Part shown: positions 9,415 through 18,416 of the stretch, in pieces
Position numbering within the stretch: the first letter of the stretch is position 1
How the letters are laid out: each line of letters opens with the position of its first letter
Origin: Billgrantia pellis
Lineage (GTDB): Bacteria > Pseudomonadota > Gammaproteobacteria > Pseudomonadales > Halomonadaceae
Direction: 5' to 3'
Assembly: GCF_008297955.1 (NCBI RefSeq)
Contig: NZ_VTPY01000007.1
Location: 244,952-308,951, forward strand
DNA: 64,000 bases
Notes under the pieces: model-generated
The model's database searches: none
What the model was told of the DNA's origin: nothing
What the model saw: only the letters and a program-made list of their open reading frames with translations
Program-made: the position numbers and the translations under genes

Positions 9415-10549
9415 ACAGATTCTCAGCAACGCCCAGCTAGTGCTCGATGACGAGGTGGTACGCGGTAGCCTGGCGATCCGCGATGGCCGGATCGCCGAAC
9501 TGGATACCGCGCCGAGCCGCCATCCCGCAGCGGTCGACTGCGATGGCGATTATCTGTTGCCCGGGCTGGTCGAGCTGCACACCGACAACATGGAGAAGTA
9601 CTTCCAGCCGCGCCCCAAAGTGGCCTGGCCGGCGCGACAGGCGGCGCTGGCTCACGATGCCCAGATGGCGGCGAGCGGCATCACCACGGTGTTCGACGCC
9701 GTGGCCATCGGCGACGTCAATAAGGAGAGCATGCGCCACCAGGCCCTGAACGAGATGTGCCGGGCGATCGACGATATCGTCGATAGCGGGCTGGCGCGGG
9801 TCGATCATCGCCTGCACCTGCGCTGCGAGGTCAGCCAGGCCGAGACGCTCGCGCGCTTCCGCGAGCTCGCCGATCTGCCGCGACTGGGCCTGGTGTCGCT
9901 GATGGACCATACCCCCGGGCAGCGTCAGTTCGTTTCGTTCGAGGCCTACAGCACCTACTACCAGGGCAAGTACGGCCTGAGCGACGAGGAACTCTCGGCG
10001 TTCGTCGAGCAGCAGGTTGCGAGCAGTGCCCGCTACAGCGCCGAGCATCGGCGCGCCATTGCCGCGGAGTGTCACGCGCGCGGACTGGCGTTGGCCAGCC
10101 ACGACGACGCCACCCTCGAGCATGTCGCCGAGAGCCATGAATACGGTACGCGAGTGGCCGAGTTTCCCACCACGCGGGAGGCCGCCGAGGCCTCGCACCG
10201 GGCCGGCATGGCGGTGATGATGGGCGCGCCCAACGTGGTGCGCGGCGGCTCGCACTCCGGCAACATCGCCGCCGCCGAGCTGGTCGCGCAGGGCGTACTG
10301 GACGTGCTCTCCTCGGACTATTACCCGGCGGCGCTGCTCGACGCCGTGTTTCGCATCGCGCGGATGGAGAACGGCTACGCGCTGTCGCGGGCCGTGGCCA
10401 CGGCCACGCGGCTGCCCGCCGAGGCGGTGGGGCTCGCCGACCGCGGCCGCCTCGCCCCCGGGCTGCGCGCCGACCTGGTCCGGGTGCGGCTGTGCGACGA
10501 CCATCCGCTGGTCGAGCGGGTATGGTCCGCCGGGCGGCAGGTGCACTGA
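9407..10549 (+). CDS. phnM: Alpha-D-ribose 1-methylphosphonate 5-triphosphate diphosphatase
   Basis: Amidohydrolase-fold enzyme that removes pyrophosphate from ribose phosphonate triphosphate to make the PhnJ substrate. The metal-binding start of the barrel is seen as PGLVELHTDN (His58, Asp60), with a second PhnM block DHTPGQRQF around residue 165 and SDYYPAALLDAVF near the C-terminus. The 380-aa length is normal. The ATG overlaps the phnL end; a GAGG lies upstream. Its stop overlaps the phnN start (TGATG). Confidence 0.96.
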   Translation: MREQILSNAQLVLDDEVVRGSLAIRDGRIAELDTAPSRHPAAVDCDGDYLLPGLVELHTDNMEKYFQPRPKVAWPARQAALAHDAQMAASGITTVFDAVAIGDVNKESMRHQALNEMCRAIDDIVDSGLARVDHRLHLRCEVSQAETLARFRELADLPRLGLVSLMDHTPGQRQFVSFEAYSTYYQGKYGLSDEELSAFVEQQVASSARYSAEHRRAIAAECHARGLALASHDDATLEHVAESHEYGTRVAEFPTTREAAEASHRAGMAVMMGAPNVVRGGSHSGNIAAAELVAQGVLDVLSSDYYPAALLDAVFRIARMENGYALSRAVATATRLPAEAVGLADRGRLAPGLRADLVRVRLCDDHPLVERVWSAGRQVH

Positions 10550-11112
10550 TGGGCGCCCTGGCCGAGGCGGGGGGACGGCTCGTCTACGTGATGGGGCCCA
10601 GTGGCGTGGGCAAGGACAGTCTGCTCGACGCCGCGCGCCGACGACATCCCGAATGGCTGGTGGCACATCGCTACATCACCCGGCCGAGCAGCGCGAGCGA
10701 GGACAGCGTCAGTCTGAGCCCCGAGGAGTTCGCCTGGCGTCGTCAGGCGGGACTGTTCTGCCTCGACTGGCGGGCGCATGGGCTCGACTACGGGCTGGGT
10801 CTCGAGGTGCGTGCCTGGCTCGAGCACGGTGCCACGGTGCTGGTCAACGGTAGCCGCCGCGCCCTGCCGCTGGCTGAGACGCGCTTCCCACGTCATCTCC
10901 TGCCGGTGCTGGTGACGGCACGGCCGGAGGTGCTGTGCGAGCGTCTCCAGCGGCGGGGGCGCGAGAACCGCGAGCAGATCGCGGCCCGGCTCGAGCGGCA
11001 TCGCCAGCTCGAGCGAGCCTGCCCCGGCGTGCGCCGCCTGGACAACAGCGGAGCGCTCGAGACCACGCTGGCGGCGCTGGAGGCCTGGCTGGCCGAGGAG
11101 TGCGTTTCGTGA
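10549..11112 (+). CDS. phnN: Ribose 1,5-bisphosphate phosphokinase
   Basis: Guanylate-kinase-like enzyme converting ribose 1,5-bisphosphate to PRPP, salvaging the C-P lyase sugar product. Walker A GPSGVGKDS is at residues 16-24, followed by HRYITRP, typical of the family. 187 aa. The start overlaps the phnM stop and the end overlaps the GTG start of phnP. An upstream in-frame start would overlap phnM and is not needed. Confidence 0.94.
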   Translation: MGALAEAGGRLVYVMGPSGVGKDSLLDAARRRHPEWLVAHRYITRPSSASEDSVSLSPEEFAWRRQAGLFCLDWRAHGLDYGLGLEVRAWLEHGATVLVNGSRRALPLAETRFPRHLLPVLVTARPEVLCERLQRRGRENREQIAARLERHRQLERACPGVRRLDNSGALETTLAALEAWLAEECVS

Positions 11113-11888
11113 GGCTGCGCTTCGTGGGTACCGGTGACAGCGCCCAGGTGCCGCGCTTCGGCTGTGGCTGCGCGGCCTGCCAGCGAGCGCGGGTCCTCAG
11201 CAGTCATCGGCGTGGTCCCTGCTGTGCCGAGGTGTGGGTGGACGGGCAGCGTTACCTGCTCGACGCGGGGCGCATGGACCTCGCCGAGAGCTGCGAACGC
11301 AGGCGCCCCGCGGCGATCCTGCTCACGCATTACCATGTCGACCATGTGCAGGGCCTGTTTCACCTGCGCTGGGGCACCGGCGAGCCGATTCCCGTCCATG
11401 GTCCCAAGGATCCTCAGGGCTGCGCCGATCTGCACCAGCACGCCGGCGTGCTTGCCTTCCAGCCGGGGCTCAAGCCGTTCCGCCCGCTGCGCCTCGAGGG
11501 TATGGAGGTGATCCCGGTCCCGCTCAACCACAGCAAGCCGACCCTGGGTTACTGTCTCGACGACGGCGGCTCGCGACTGGCCTACCTGACCGATACCTGC
11601 GGATTGCCGCCCGGGACCGAGCGGTTTCTGCGCGAGTGGCGGCCCGATGCGGTGGTGCTCGATGCCACTCACCCCGCCAGCCACGCCTCGCCTCGCAATC
11701 ATAATACGGTCCCGATGGCGCTGGAGATCCTCGAGCGGCTAAGCCCGCGGCAGGCGTGGCTGACCCACCTGAGCCATGCGGTTGATGCCGAGGCCATGGA
11801 CGTGCCGCTGGCGCTGCCGCCGCACGTGGCGCTGGCACGGGACGGTGCCGAGCACGAGCTGGGCGCGTCGTGCCAATGCATTGCCTAG
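11109..11888 (+). CDS. phnP: Cyclic phosphodiesterase of phosphonate catabolism
   Basis: Metallo-beta-lactamase-fold phosphodiesterase that opens the 5-phosphoribosyl 1,2-cyclic phosphate made by C-P lyase. The THYHVDH motif supplies His74, His76, Asp78 and His79. Cys19, Cys21 and Cys24 match the structural zinc site of PhnP. A GTG start at 11109 overlaps the phnN stop; it gives 259 aa with the correct N-terminus VRLRFVGTGDS. Last gene of the operon; no phnO follows. Confidence 0.94.
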   Translation: MRLRFVGTGDSAQVPRFGCGCAACQRARVLSSHRRGPCCAEVWVDGQRYLLDAGRMDLAESCERRRPAAILLTHYHVDHVQGLFHLRWGTGEPIPVHGPKDPQGCADLHQHAGVLAFQPGLKPFRPLRLEGMEVIPVPLNHSKPTLGYCLDDGGSRLAYLTDTCGLPPGTERFLREWRPDAVVLDATHPASHASPRNHNTVPMALEILERLSPRQAWLTHLSHAVDAEAMDVPLALPPHVALARDGAEHELGASCQCIA

Positions 11889-11923
11889 ACTGATCGGCAC
11901 GCCCTTCACTGCCGAGAGATCCC

Positions 11924-12880
11924 GTGCTCGATATCGATATTCCCCAGCCGATCTCCCGCGAGGCGCTGCAGGCCCTGCTCGATCGTCTGGCGGCGGATGC
12001 GCCGCGTTGCTTCGGCGAAGGCAAGGTGGCCAGCTACATTCCCGCTCTCGCCGAGGTCGAACCCGACCGGTTCGGTATCGCCGTGTGCCATGCCGACGGT
12101 AGCGTGCAGTGCGCCGGCGATGCCATGACACGCTTCTCGATCCAATCGATCTCCAAGACCCATGCGCTGGTGCTGGCCATGCGCGAGCTGTCACCCGAGG
12201 AGATCTGGCGTCGCGTGGGGCGCGAGCCGTCGGGACAGGCCTTCAATTCGATCGTCCAGCTTGAAGTGGAGAACGGCGTGCCGCGCAACCCGTTCATCAA
12301 TGCCGGTGCATTGATGGTCACCGACATGTTGGTCTCGCAGCTGTTCATGCCGCAGCAGACGATCCGCGAGCATGTCCGCCGGCTGAGTATCACGCCTAGC
12401 GTCGACTTCGACGAGACCGTGGCGCGCTCGGAGATGGAGCACAAGGCGCATAACGCCGCGCTTGCTTACCTGATGCAGGCCTACGGCAACATTCGCAACG
12501 ACGTCGAGGTGGTGCTCGACGCCTACTTCCACAGCTGTTCGCTGGCGATGAACTGCGTCGAGCTGGCCCGGAGCTTCGCCTTCCTGGCCAATCACGGGGT
12601 CAATCCGTTCGACGGCCAGGCGGTGCTCTCCCCGGTTCAGACCCGTCAGATGAACGCGCTGCTGCTGACCTGCGGACTCTACGACGCGGCGGGCGACTTC
12701 GCCTGGCGGGTCGGCCTGCCGGGCAAGAGCGGGGTGGGGGGCGGTATTGTCGCCATCCTGCCGCGTCGCATGAGCATCTGCGTCTGGTCGCCGCGGCTCG
12801 ACAGCTACGGTAACTCCATCGCCGGCCGCCATGCGCTGGAAGGCTTGGTCGAGGGGCTGAACGTCACGCCGTTGGGCTAG
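11924..12880 (+). CDS. glsA: Glutaminase
   Basis: Serine-type glutaminase hydrolysing glutamine to glutamate and ammonia in the cytoplasm. The beta-lactamase-like SxxK pair is Ser75 and Lys78 in [19 protein letters not shown], and the GKSGVGGGI block near the C-terminus, are family hallmarks. The start is GTG at 11924. The 318-aa length is slightly above the usual ~308. It is 35 bp after phnP on the same strand and could be reached by readthrough, but has no obvious link to phosphonates. Confidence 0.94.
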   Translation: MLDIDIPQPISREALQALLDRLAADAPRCFGEGKVASYIPALAEVEPDRFGIAVCHADGSVQCAGDAMTRFSIQSISKTHALVLAMRELSPEEIWRRVGREPSGQAFNSIVQLEVENGVPRNPFINAGALMVTDMLVSQLFMPQQTIREHVRRLSITPSVDFDETVARSEMEHKAHNAALAYLMQAYGNIRNDVEVVLDAYFHSCSLAMNCVELARSFAFLANHGVNPFDGQAVLSPVQTRQMNALLLTCGLYDAAGDFAWRVGLPGKSGVGGGIVAILPRRMSICVWSPRLDSYGNSIAGRHALEGLVEGLNVTPLG

Positions 12881-12998
12881 CTCGAAGCGCTCTTGGATAA
12901 GGTCCGTTACCCAGCTGCTCAATTCCCTTACCTGCGGCCCCAGGCGGCTGAACTATGGTGGTGGGAGAGCCTTCGTTCGGACACCAGGGAGAGAGTCC

Positions 12999-14168
12999 AT
13001 GAAAGCGCTGTGTTGGCACGGTAAGAACGATATCCGCTATGAAACGGTTCCCGACCCTCAGATCGAGCACTCGCGTGACGCCATCGTCAACGTGAGCAGC
13101 TGCGCCATCTGCGGTTCCGACCTGCATTTGTACCATCATTTCATTCCCGGCATGGAGTCCGGCGACGTGGTGGGTCACGAGTTCATGGGCGAAGTCATGG
13201 AGGTGGGTCACGACACGCGCGATCTCAAGGTCGGCGACCGGGTCGTGGTGCCCTTCACCATCACCTGCGGCGAATGCGACCAGTGCCGGCGCGGCAATTA
13301 CTCCGTGTGCGAGCGCTCCAACCGCAACAAGGCGTTGGCCGACAAGGTCTTCGGCCACGGCGGGGCGGGGCTGTTCGGCTACTCCCATCTCACCGGCGGC
13401 TATGCCGGCGGCCAGGCGGAGTACGTCCGCGTACCCTTTGCCGACCAGACGCACATCAAGGTGCCGGACAGCCTGACCGACGAGCAGGTGCTGTTCCTCG
13501 GCGACATCTTCCCCACCGGCTGGCAGGCCGCCGTGGCCTGCGAGATCGAGCCCACCGATACCGTGGCGATCTGGGGGGCGGGGCCGGTCGGCCAGTTCTG
13601 CGTGCGCAGCGCCGTGCTGCTCGGCGCCGAGCAGGTCGTGGTAATCGACAATGTACCCGAGCGTTTGGCCATGGCCGAGGCCGGCGGGGCGATCACGATC
13701 AACTTCGACGAGGAGAGCGTGCTCGGCCGGCTGCAGGCGCTGACTCACGGCAAGGGGCCGGAGAAGTGCATCGATGCGGTGGGCTTGGAGTCTCACGTGC
13801 CGCGTTCGATCGATTCGGTCTACGACCGGGTCAAGCAGGCCATGATGCTGGAGAGCGATCGGGCCCACGTGCTGCGCGAGATGATCTACGTTTGTCGCCC
13901 GGCCGGCATCCTGTCGATTCCGGGGGTTTACGGCGGCCTGATCGACAAGGTGCCCATGGGGCCGCTGATGAACAAGGGGCTGACGGTGCGCACCGGCCAG
14001 ACCCACGTCAAGCGCTGGACCGACGACCTGCTGCGCCTGATCGACGAGGATCAGATCGACCCTTCCTTCGTGGTAACGCATACCGCCGGGTTGGAACAAG
14101 GCCCGGACATGTACAACACGTTCCGCAACAAGCAGGACGGCTGCGTGAAGGTGGTGCTCAAGCCCTGA
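12999..14168 (+). CDS. Zinc-dependent dehydrogenase, formaldehyde dehydrogenase-like
   Basis: Medium-chain dehydrogenase with both zinc sites. Catalytic zinc residues are Cys38, His60 and Glu61; structural zinc cysteines are Cys90, Cys93, Cys96 and Cys104. The nucleotide fold GAGPVGQF lies near residue 185. Overall length (389 aa) and the [16 protein letters not shown] and [13 protein letters not shown] blocks resemble glutathione-independent formaldehyde dehydrogenase or other aldehyde/alcohol dehydrogenases; substrate is not certain. CCAGGGAGAG precedes the ATG. A small membrane protein gene follows after 41 bp. Confidence 0.88.
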   Translation: MKALCWHGKNDIRYETVPDPQIEHSRDAIVNVSSCAICGSDLHLYHHFIPGMESGDVVGHEFMGEVMEVGHDTRDLKVGDRVVVPFTITCGECDQCRRGNYSVCERSNRNKALADKVFGHGGAGLFGYSHLTGGYAGGQAEYVRVPFADQTHIKVPDSLTDEQVLFLGDIFPTGWQAAVACEIEPTDTVAIWGAGPVGQFCVRSAVLLGAEQVVVIDNVPERLAMAEAGGAITINFDEESVLGRLQALTHGKGPEKCIDAVGLESHVPRSIDSVYDRVKQAMMLESDRAHVLREMIYVCRPAGILSIPGVYGGLIDKVPMGPLMNKGLTVRTGQTHVKRWTDDLLRLIDEDQIDPSFVVTHTAGLEQGPDMYNTFRNKQDGCVKVVLKP

Positions 14169-14209
14169 GCGTCGACCGCATCCCAGCTAGAATGGACAAG
14201 GAGGTGAGC

Positions 14210-14800
14210 ATGAATCTCGATAGGAGTCGTTCCCTGCAAGGCACCGACAGATTGGCCCGTGGAATCGGTTTATTGGGCATTGGCATAGGGCTTTACAGCC
14301 TATTGGCACCACGCAGCGTGACTCGTTCGTTGGGCGTCGAAGGGTCGGAGGCACTGGTGCGCACCTGCGGGTTTCGCGGCGTCGTGACCGGCATCGGCGC
14401 GCTGACCGAAGATCCCAAGCCGGCGCTCTGGGCGAAGGCGGCCGGCGATGTCCTCGACTTGGCGGCGCTGAGCTTTCTGCTCGCCGATCGCGACCATCCC
14501 AAGCGCGGCAGTGTCAAGCTGGCCATGGGCATGGTCGCCGCCTCGGCCGCAGCCACCCTTTACTGTGCGCGAGCGCAGAGCGAGCGGCACGCCTACCAGG
14601 GCGGACGCACCCCCGACTACAGCGGTCGCAGCGGCTTTCCCCAAGGCGTTGCCCAGGCCCGTGGCGCGGCGGCCCGAAGCGGCGGAGCGCACCCTGCCGC
14701 GCTGCCATCGCCAGCCCGCTCGCCGGGCTTGAGGACGCCGGCTTCCGGTTCGCGTCCCACCAGCACGGGCGGCGTTCGCGGCAGCGACTACGACTACTGA
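14210..14800 (+). CDS. Small membrane protein, DUF4267-like N-terminus, hypothetical
   Basis: Function unknown. The 196-aa protein starts after a strong AAGGAGGT site (14198-14205). Residues ~15-120 contain three to four hydrophobic segments (GIGLLGIGIGLYSLLAP, GVVTGIGAL, VLDLAALSFLLA, LAMGMVAASAAATLYC) with the R-GLLGIG-G-YSLLAP pattern found in small proteins of unknown function that often sit in front of polyketide-cyclase-like domains. The last ~65 residues are Arg/Ser/Gly/Pro-rich and probably disordered, ending GSDYDY. No cyclase domain follows. Confidence 0.75.
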   Translation: MNLDRSRSLQGTDRLARGIGLLGIGIGLYSLLAPRSVTRSLGVEGSEALVRTCGFRGVVTGIGALTEDPKPALWAKAAGDVLDLAALSFLLADRDHPKRGSVKLAMGMVAASAAATLYCARAQSERHAYQGGRTPDYSGRSGFPQGVAQARGAAARSGGAHPAALPSPARSPGLRTPASGSRPTSTGGVRGSDYDY

Positions 14801-14833
14801 GCGCGACGCGGCCTTCAACCTGGCCGCTGGGGT

Positions 14834-14874
14834 AACGCAGGAGGGCCGAACCTTGGGTTCGGCCCTCCTGCGTT
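14834..14874. terminator. Perfect 19-bp hairpin between convergent genes
   Basis: Arms AACGCAGGAGGGCCGAACC and its exact complement with a 3-base loop TTG. It lies between a + gene ending at 14800 and a - gene ending at 14920. There is no T-run in either direction, so termination is inferred from position and stem strength only. Confidence 0.6.
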
Positions 14875-14919
14875 CAACTCGACATCTGCGTTCACCTCGA
14901 TGAGCGCATCTGCGATGGG

Positions 14920-15099
14920 TCAACCGCCGCCGATGCCTTCGATCACATAGCCGGAACCTCCGCACTCGGGGCAGGTGCGGTTTTCGACCCGGCCATCGCC
15001 CTTGCATTTGGGGCACACGTTCTGCCCGGTTCCCGGGGTGCCGGGTGGGGCCACGTCGCCCGGCTGCTCCGGCCGGGTCGTATCGGGCTTGTCTGCCAT
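14920..15099 (-). CDS. Small CxxCxGxG zinc-finger-like protein
   Basis: A 59-aa acidic/Pro-rich protein with two zinc-knuckle repeats of the DnaJ type, CPKCKGDGR and CPECGGSGY, near the C-terminus. Such repeats bind zinc and occur both in DnaJ and in stand-alone small proteins; role here unknown. The ATG at 15099 is chosen over longer starts because AAGGAGGCGG lies directly upstream and the protein then begins MADKPDTTRP. Convergent with the preceding membrane-protein gene. Confidence 0.75.
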   Translation of the reverse strand: MADKPDTTRPEQPGDVAPPGTPGTGQNVCPKCKGDGRVENRTCPECGGSGYVIEGIGGG

Positions 15100-15267
15100 A
15101 TCCGCCTCCTTGCCGGTGGGTGATCCCGCCAATGGCGGGGTTGGGGCTTGCCCTGACAAGTTAGGCAAGCCCGCGCAGTGCGACAAGCGAAGCGCCGGTA
15201 CGAAATGACCGTGCGGATGGCCAGCCAACCTGCGCGGTGCCAGAATGGGCGCTCAAGGAGGACGTCC

Positions 15268-16605
15268 ATGACGCAGATGCATTGGCAGCACTTGCTCGAC
15301 CCCTCGCGGCTGCACGGTCAGCGCACCAGCGGCCGTGACGAGATCGGCCGCAGTCCGTTCCACAAGGACCACGATCGTATCGTCTTCTCCGGCTCGTTTC
15401 GCCGTTTGGGCCGCAAGACCCAGGTGCACCCGCTGACCGACAACGATCATATCCACACCCGCCTGACCCATTCGCTGGAGGTGGGCTGCGTGGGCCGCAG
15501 CCTGGGCATGATCGTCGGGGAACTGTTGCGCGAGCGGTTGCCGAGCTGGATCACTCCCGCCGACCTGGGAGTGATCGTGCAGGCCGCCTGCCTGGGCCAC
15601 GACATCGGCAACCCGCCTTTTGGCCATGCCGGCGAGTATGCCATCCGCGACTGGTTCAAGCGCGCCGAACGCGACGGCAGCGGGCTGCTCGAGGGGCTCT
15701 CCGACAACGAGCGGGCCGACCTGCTGACCTACGAGGGCAACGCTCAGGGGTTCCGCGTGGTGACCCAGATCGAGTACAACCAGTTTCGCGGCGGCATGCG
15801 TCTGACCGCGGCGACGCTGGGCACGCTGTTGAAATACCCTTGGACGGTGGAGTACGGCGGCAGCGCCGGCAAGTTCGGCTGCTACCAATCGGAGAAGGCG
15901 ATGCTCGCCGACGTCGCCCAGTGCCTGGGATTGCTGCCGCGGGGAGAGGGGCGCTGGTGCCGTCATCCGCTGGCCTGGCTGGTCGAGGCCGCCGACGACA
16001 TCTGCTATGCGCTGCTCGATCTCGAAGACGGCCTGGAAATGGGCATCCTGCGCTTCGACGAGGTGGCCGACGTGCTGCTGCAGATCGCCGGCGACCCTCC
16101 GCCGGACTACCCGAACATGGCGCGCGATGGCGTATCGCAGCGGCGACGCATCGCCGCCTTGCGCGGTGCCGCCATGGAGCGGGCGGTGAACGATGTGGGA
16201 GCCGTGTTCGTCGAGCACGAGATGGCGCTGCTCAACGGAGCCCTGACGTCCGATCTGCTGGAGCTTTGCCACCCCGACCTGGGCTGGGGCGTGGCGGCGG
16301 CCAAGCAGCTGGCTCGCGAACGTATTTTCCAGAACGAGCGCAAGGCCAAGTTGGAGATCGGCGCCTATACCACCCTTGGCATCCTGCTCGAAGCCTTTAT
16401 CGGCGCTGCCCACGAACTCCACTATACGGGCCAGTCGAGTTTCAAGCATCAGCGGGTGCTGGCGCTCATCGGCGAGAACACGCCGCGCCCTTCCTGGACC
16501 CTCTACGACAGTTACCGACGCATGCTCGACTTCATCGGTGGCATGACCGATCACTATGCAGTGGACCTGGCCCAGGAAATGGGCGGGCGCCTGCGGGGCG
16601 ACTGA
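15268..16605 (+). CDS. dgt: Deoxyguanosinetriphosphate triphosphohydrolase-like protein
   Basis: HD-domain phosphohydrolase that cleaves dNTPs to nucleoside and triphosphate. The RxxHS motif RLTHSLEVG (His68), the HD pair His111-Asp112 in CLGHDIGNPPFGH and the later DDICY block are intact. At 445 aa it matches the long Dgt type. ATG 15268 is supported by AAGGAGG at 15255-15261; earlier in-frame starts lack a ribosome site. The next gene begins 3 bp after the stop, implying an operon with the RNase T2 gene. Confidence 0.92.
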   Translation: MTQMHWQHLLDPSRLHGQRTSGRDEIGRSPFHKDHDRIVFSGSFRRLGRKTQVHPLTDNDHIHTRLTHSLEVGCVGRSLGMIVGELLRERLPSWITPADLGVIVQAACLGHDIGNPPFGHAGEYAIRDWFKRAERDGSGLLEGLSDNERADLLTYEGNAQGFRVVTQIEYNQFRGGMRLTAATLGTLLKYPWTVEYGGSAGKFGCYQSEKAMLADVAQCLGLLPRGEGRWCRHPLAWLVEAADDICYALLDLEDGLEMGILRFDEVADVLLQIAGDPPPDYPNMARDGVSQRRRIAALRGAAMERAVNDVGAVFVEHEMALLNGALTSDLLELCHPDLGWGVAAAKQLARERIFQNERKAKLEIGAYTTLGILLEAFIGAAHELHYTGQSSFKHQRVLALIGENTPRPSWTLYDSYRRMLDFIGGMTDHYAVDLAQEMGGRLRGD

Positions 16606-16608
16606 GCG

Positions 16609-17382
16609 ATGGGACGCGCATGGAGGAGCGTTGCCGCCAGCCTGGTCATGCTGCTGTCGACGGCGGTCCTGGCCGATGCGGCATTGGAGCGGCTACATGC
16701 GGAGAGCTTCGATCACTATACCTTGGCGTTGACCTGGCATCCGGGCTTTTGCGATACCCATCGCGACCCGCCACGGGAATGTCGGGAAGCCGCACGGCGG
16801 GAAGGCACGCAGCGCGGCTTCGTGCTGCATGGCCTGTGGCCCTCGCTGCCCGAGCGGCTGGCCGAGCGGGGGATCGACAGGCAGCGCTGGTGGCAAGAAG
16901 GGTGCTTTCTCGAGCGGCCTCGCGCGGATGGCGGTTTCTGCCGTGCGCATCCCCCCTTGGGGATCGACGAGGCGTTGGAGCAGAAACTGGATGATGCCAT
17001 GCCGGGGCGGGCGAGCTGCCTCGACCGTTACCAATATGCCAAGCATGCCGCCTGCTTCGAGCTTCCCGAGGCGGCTTACTTCGCCGCGGCCGTGGCGCTG
17101 CTCGAGGCCGTCAACGACAGCGCCTTCGGTGCTTTCGTGGAACTTCACCAGGGGGGAGAGGTGAACCGTAACGACCTGCTGGCTGCCTTCGAAGCGGCCT
17201 TTGGCGAGGATACGGGCCGCGCCCTGCGCCTGGAGTGTCGCGGCCGCGGCAACCGGACCCTGACTGAAATACGCATCGGCATCGATGCCCAGCGGCTGGC
17301 CGACTTTCCTGCCGGCGACAGCTTGGTGCGCCAGGGGCGGGGGCGCTGCGCCAACCGCGTGCACATCGCCACGCTAGACTGA
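16609..17382 (+). CDS. Exported ribonuclease T2 family protein (RNase I-like)
   Basis: Predicted periplasmic or secreted RNase. Signal peptide residues 1-~25 (LVMLLSTAVLADA). The first catalytic block FVLHGLWPS carries His74. The second block reads RYQYAKHAAC with Lys145 and His146; the Glu normally three residues before Lys is Gln142 here. Multiple cysteines suggest disulfides, supporting export. The gene follows dgt by 3 bp and is convergent with the NERD gene, whose stop is 7 bp away. RNase I-like nucleotide scavenging is the likeliest role. Confidence 0.88.
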   Translation: MGRAWRSVAASLVMLLSTAVLADAALERLHAESFDHYTLALTWHPGFCDTHRDPPRECREAARREGTQRGFVLHGLWPSLPERLAERGIDRQRWWQEGCFLERPRADGGFCRAHPPLGIDEALEQKLDDAMPGRASCLDRYQYAKHAACFELPEAAYFAAAVALLEAVNDSAFGAFVELHQGGEVNRNDLLAAFEAAFGEDTGRALRLECRGRGNRTLTEIRIGIDAQRLADFPAGDSLVRQGRGRCANRVHIATLD

Positions 17383-17389
17383 AATCCCG

Positions 17390-18304
17390 TCAGATCGAGG
17401 GCGGGTTCAAGGCCTCATATCTCTCCAGCTCGGCGGTACGTTCGATGAGGGCGGCGATGACCTCGTCATGCAGCGTGTCATCGAGTTGGCCGATCTTGCG
17501 CTCGCTGAGCTGTTGGGAGAGCGACTCGCCGCTGACGACCAGCAGGCCCTCCGGCACGCCGTCGCAGGCAATGTCCCAGCCCGGCAGGGCGAGTACGGCT
17601 TCCACCGGTACCGGCCTGCCGCAGCGCTGCTCCAGCCAGCCGGCCAGCCAGCGCGCGGCTCGTAGCGTCTCGAGCAGGGGGCGTCGTTCGCTCCAGCCGG
17701 GGAAGCGCAAGCGTTCCGGCTCGACGGTGACCCGGTTGATCTCGCGTCCGTCCGCGGCAAACGGCCGTGTTCGGGCGCGGGTCTCGACCACGAAGACGCC
17801 ATGAGGTGTCACGGCGACGTGATCGATGATGCCGGTATTGGACGGTACGTCATGGAACACGAAATAGGGGTGGGCTTCGGGATGCACCAGCCGCTCGAGC
17901 TCCTGGCCGACGGCCAGTTCGCAGGCCAACCCCAGCTTGATGCGGCGAATATGCTGAAAGTCGCGTATCAGCAGGAAGCAGTAGATCAACACCAAGACGG
18001 TGCTCAGCGCCCCGTAGAGCGCCCACTCGAGCCAGTTCTGCTGGCTGGCGAAGAGCATGCGCCCCATGCCGTAGACCAGCGGGGCCAATGTCACAATGGG
18101 TCCCAGGGCACCGTTGAGGAACAGTGTGGCGAAGGCGCGATCGAGCCGGTCGCGCAGCGCCTGGCCGGGTTCGCGCAGCTGGCGGGCGTTGAACGGGGAG
18201 CTTACCCGGGCGTCATGCAAGTTGCGCAGGGCAACGACGATGACGGCCATGGCCCCAAGCGGGAACAGGAAGATGAGAGGTAAGAGGTATTCCAGCCAGG
18301 CCAT
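17390..18304 (-). CDS. Membrane-anchored NERD-domain protein
   Basis: The 304-aa product has an N-terminal hydrophobic segment (~3-26), two more around 60-110, and a cytosolic NERD (nuclease-related) domain from about residue 125. The core block GIIDHVAVTPHGVFVVETRA shows the conserved Asp and Glu; the Lys of the usual E-x-K triad is Arg, so nuclease activity is doubtful. Function unknown. It diverges from the sirtuin gene (112-bp gap) and converges on the RNase T2 gene. Confidence 0.85.
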   Translation of the reverse strand: MAWLEYLLPLIFLFPLGAMAVIVVALRNLHDARVSSPFNARQLREPGQALRDRLDRAFATLFLNGALGPIVTLAPLVYGMGRMLFASQQNWLEWALYGALSTVLVLIYCFLLIRDFQHIRRIKLGLACELAVGQELERLVHPEAHPYFVFHDVPSNTGIIDHVAVTPHGVFVVETRARTRPFAADGREINRVTVEPERLRFPGWSERRPLLETLRAARWLAGWLEQRCGRPVPVEAVLALPGWDIACDGVPEGLLVVSGESLSQQLSERKIGQLDDTLHDEVIAALIERTAELERYEALNPPSI

Positions 18305-18416
18305 CGGCGTTCGTCCTTGCCTGTGAGCATCATATAAGCACTACATTCTAGACAACCCGAGGTGTCCGGGGCCATGTTCAATGCAGGCCGTTCGGCGCCG
18401 ATTCCGTGGAGGGACG

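Noticed and set aside
18347..18357. TCTAGACAAC before the sirtuin gene, similar to the PhnF site
   Set aside because: Only one half of the dyad matches and there is no link to phosphonates; likely chance.
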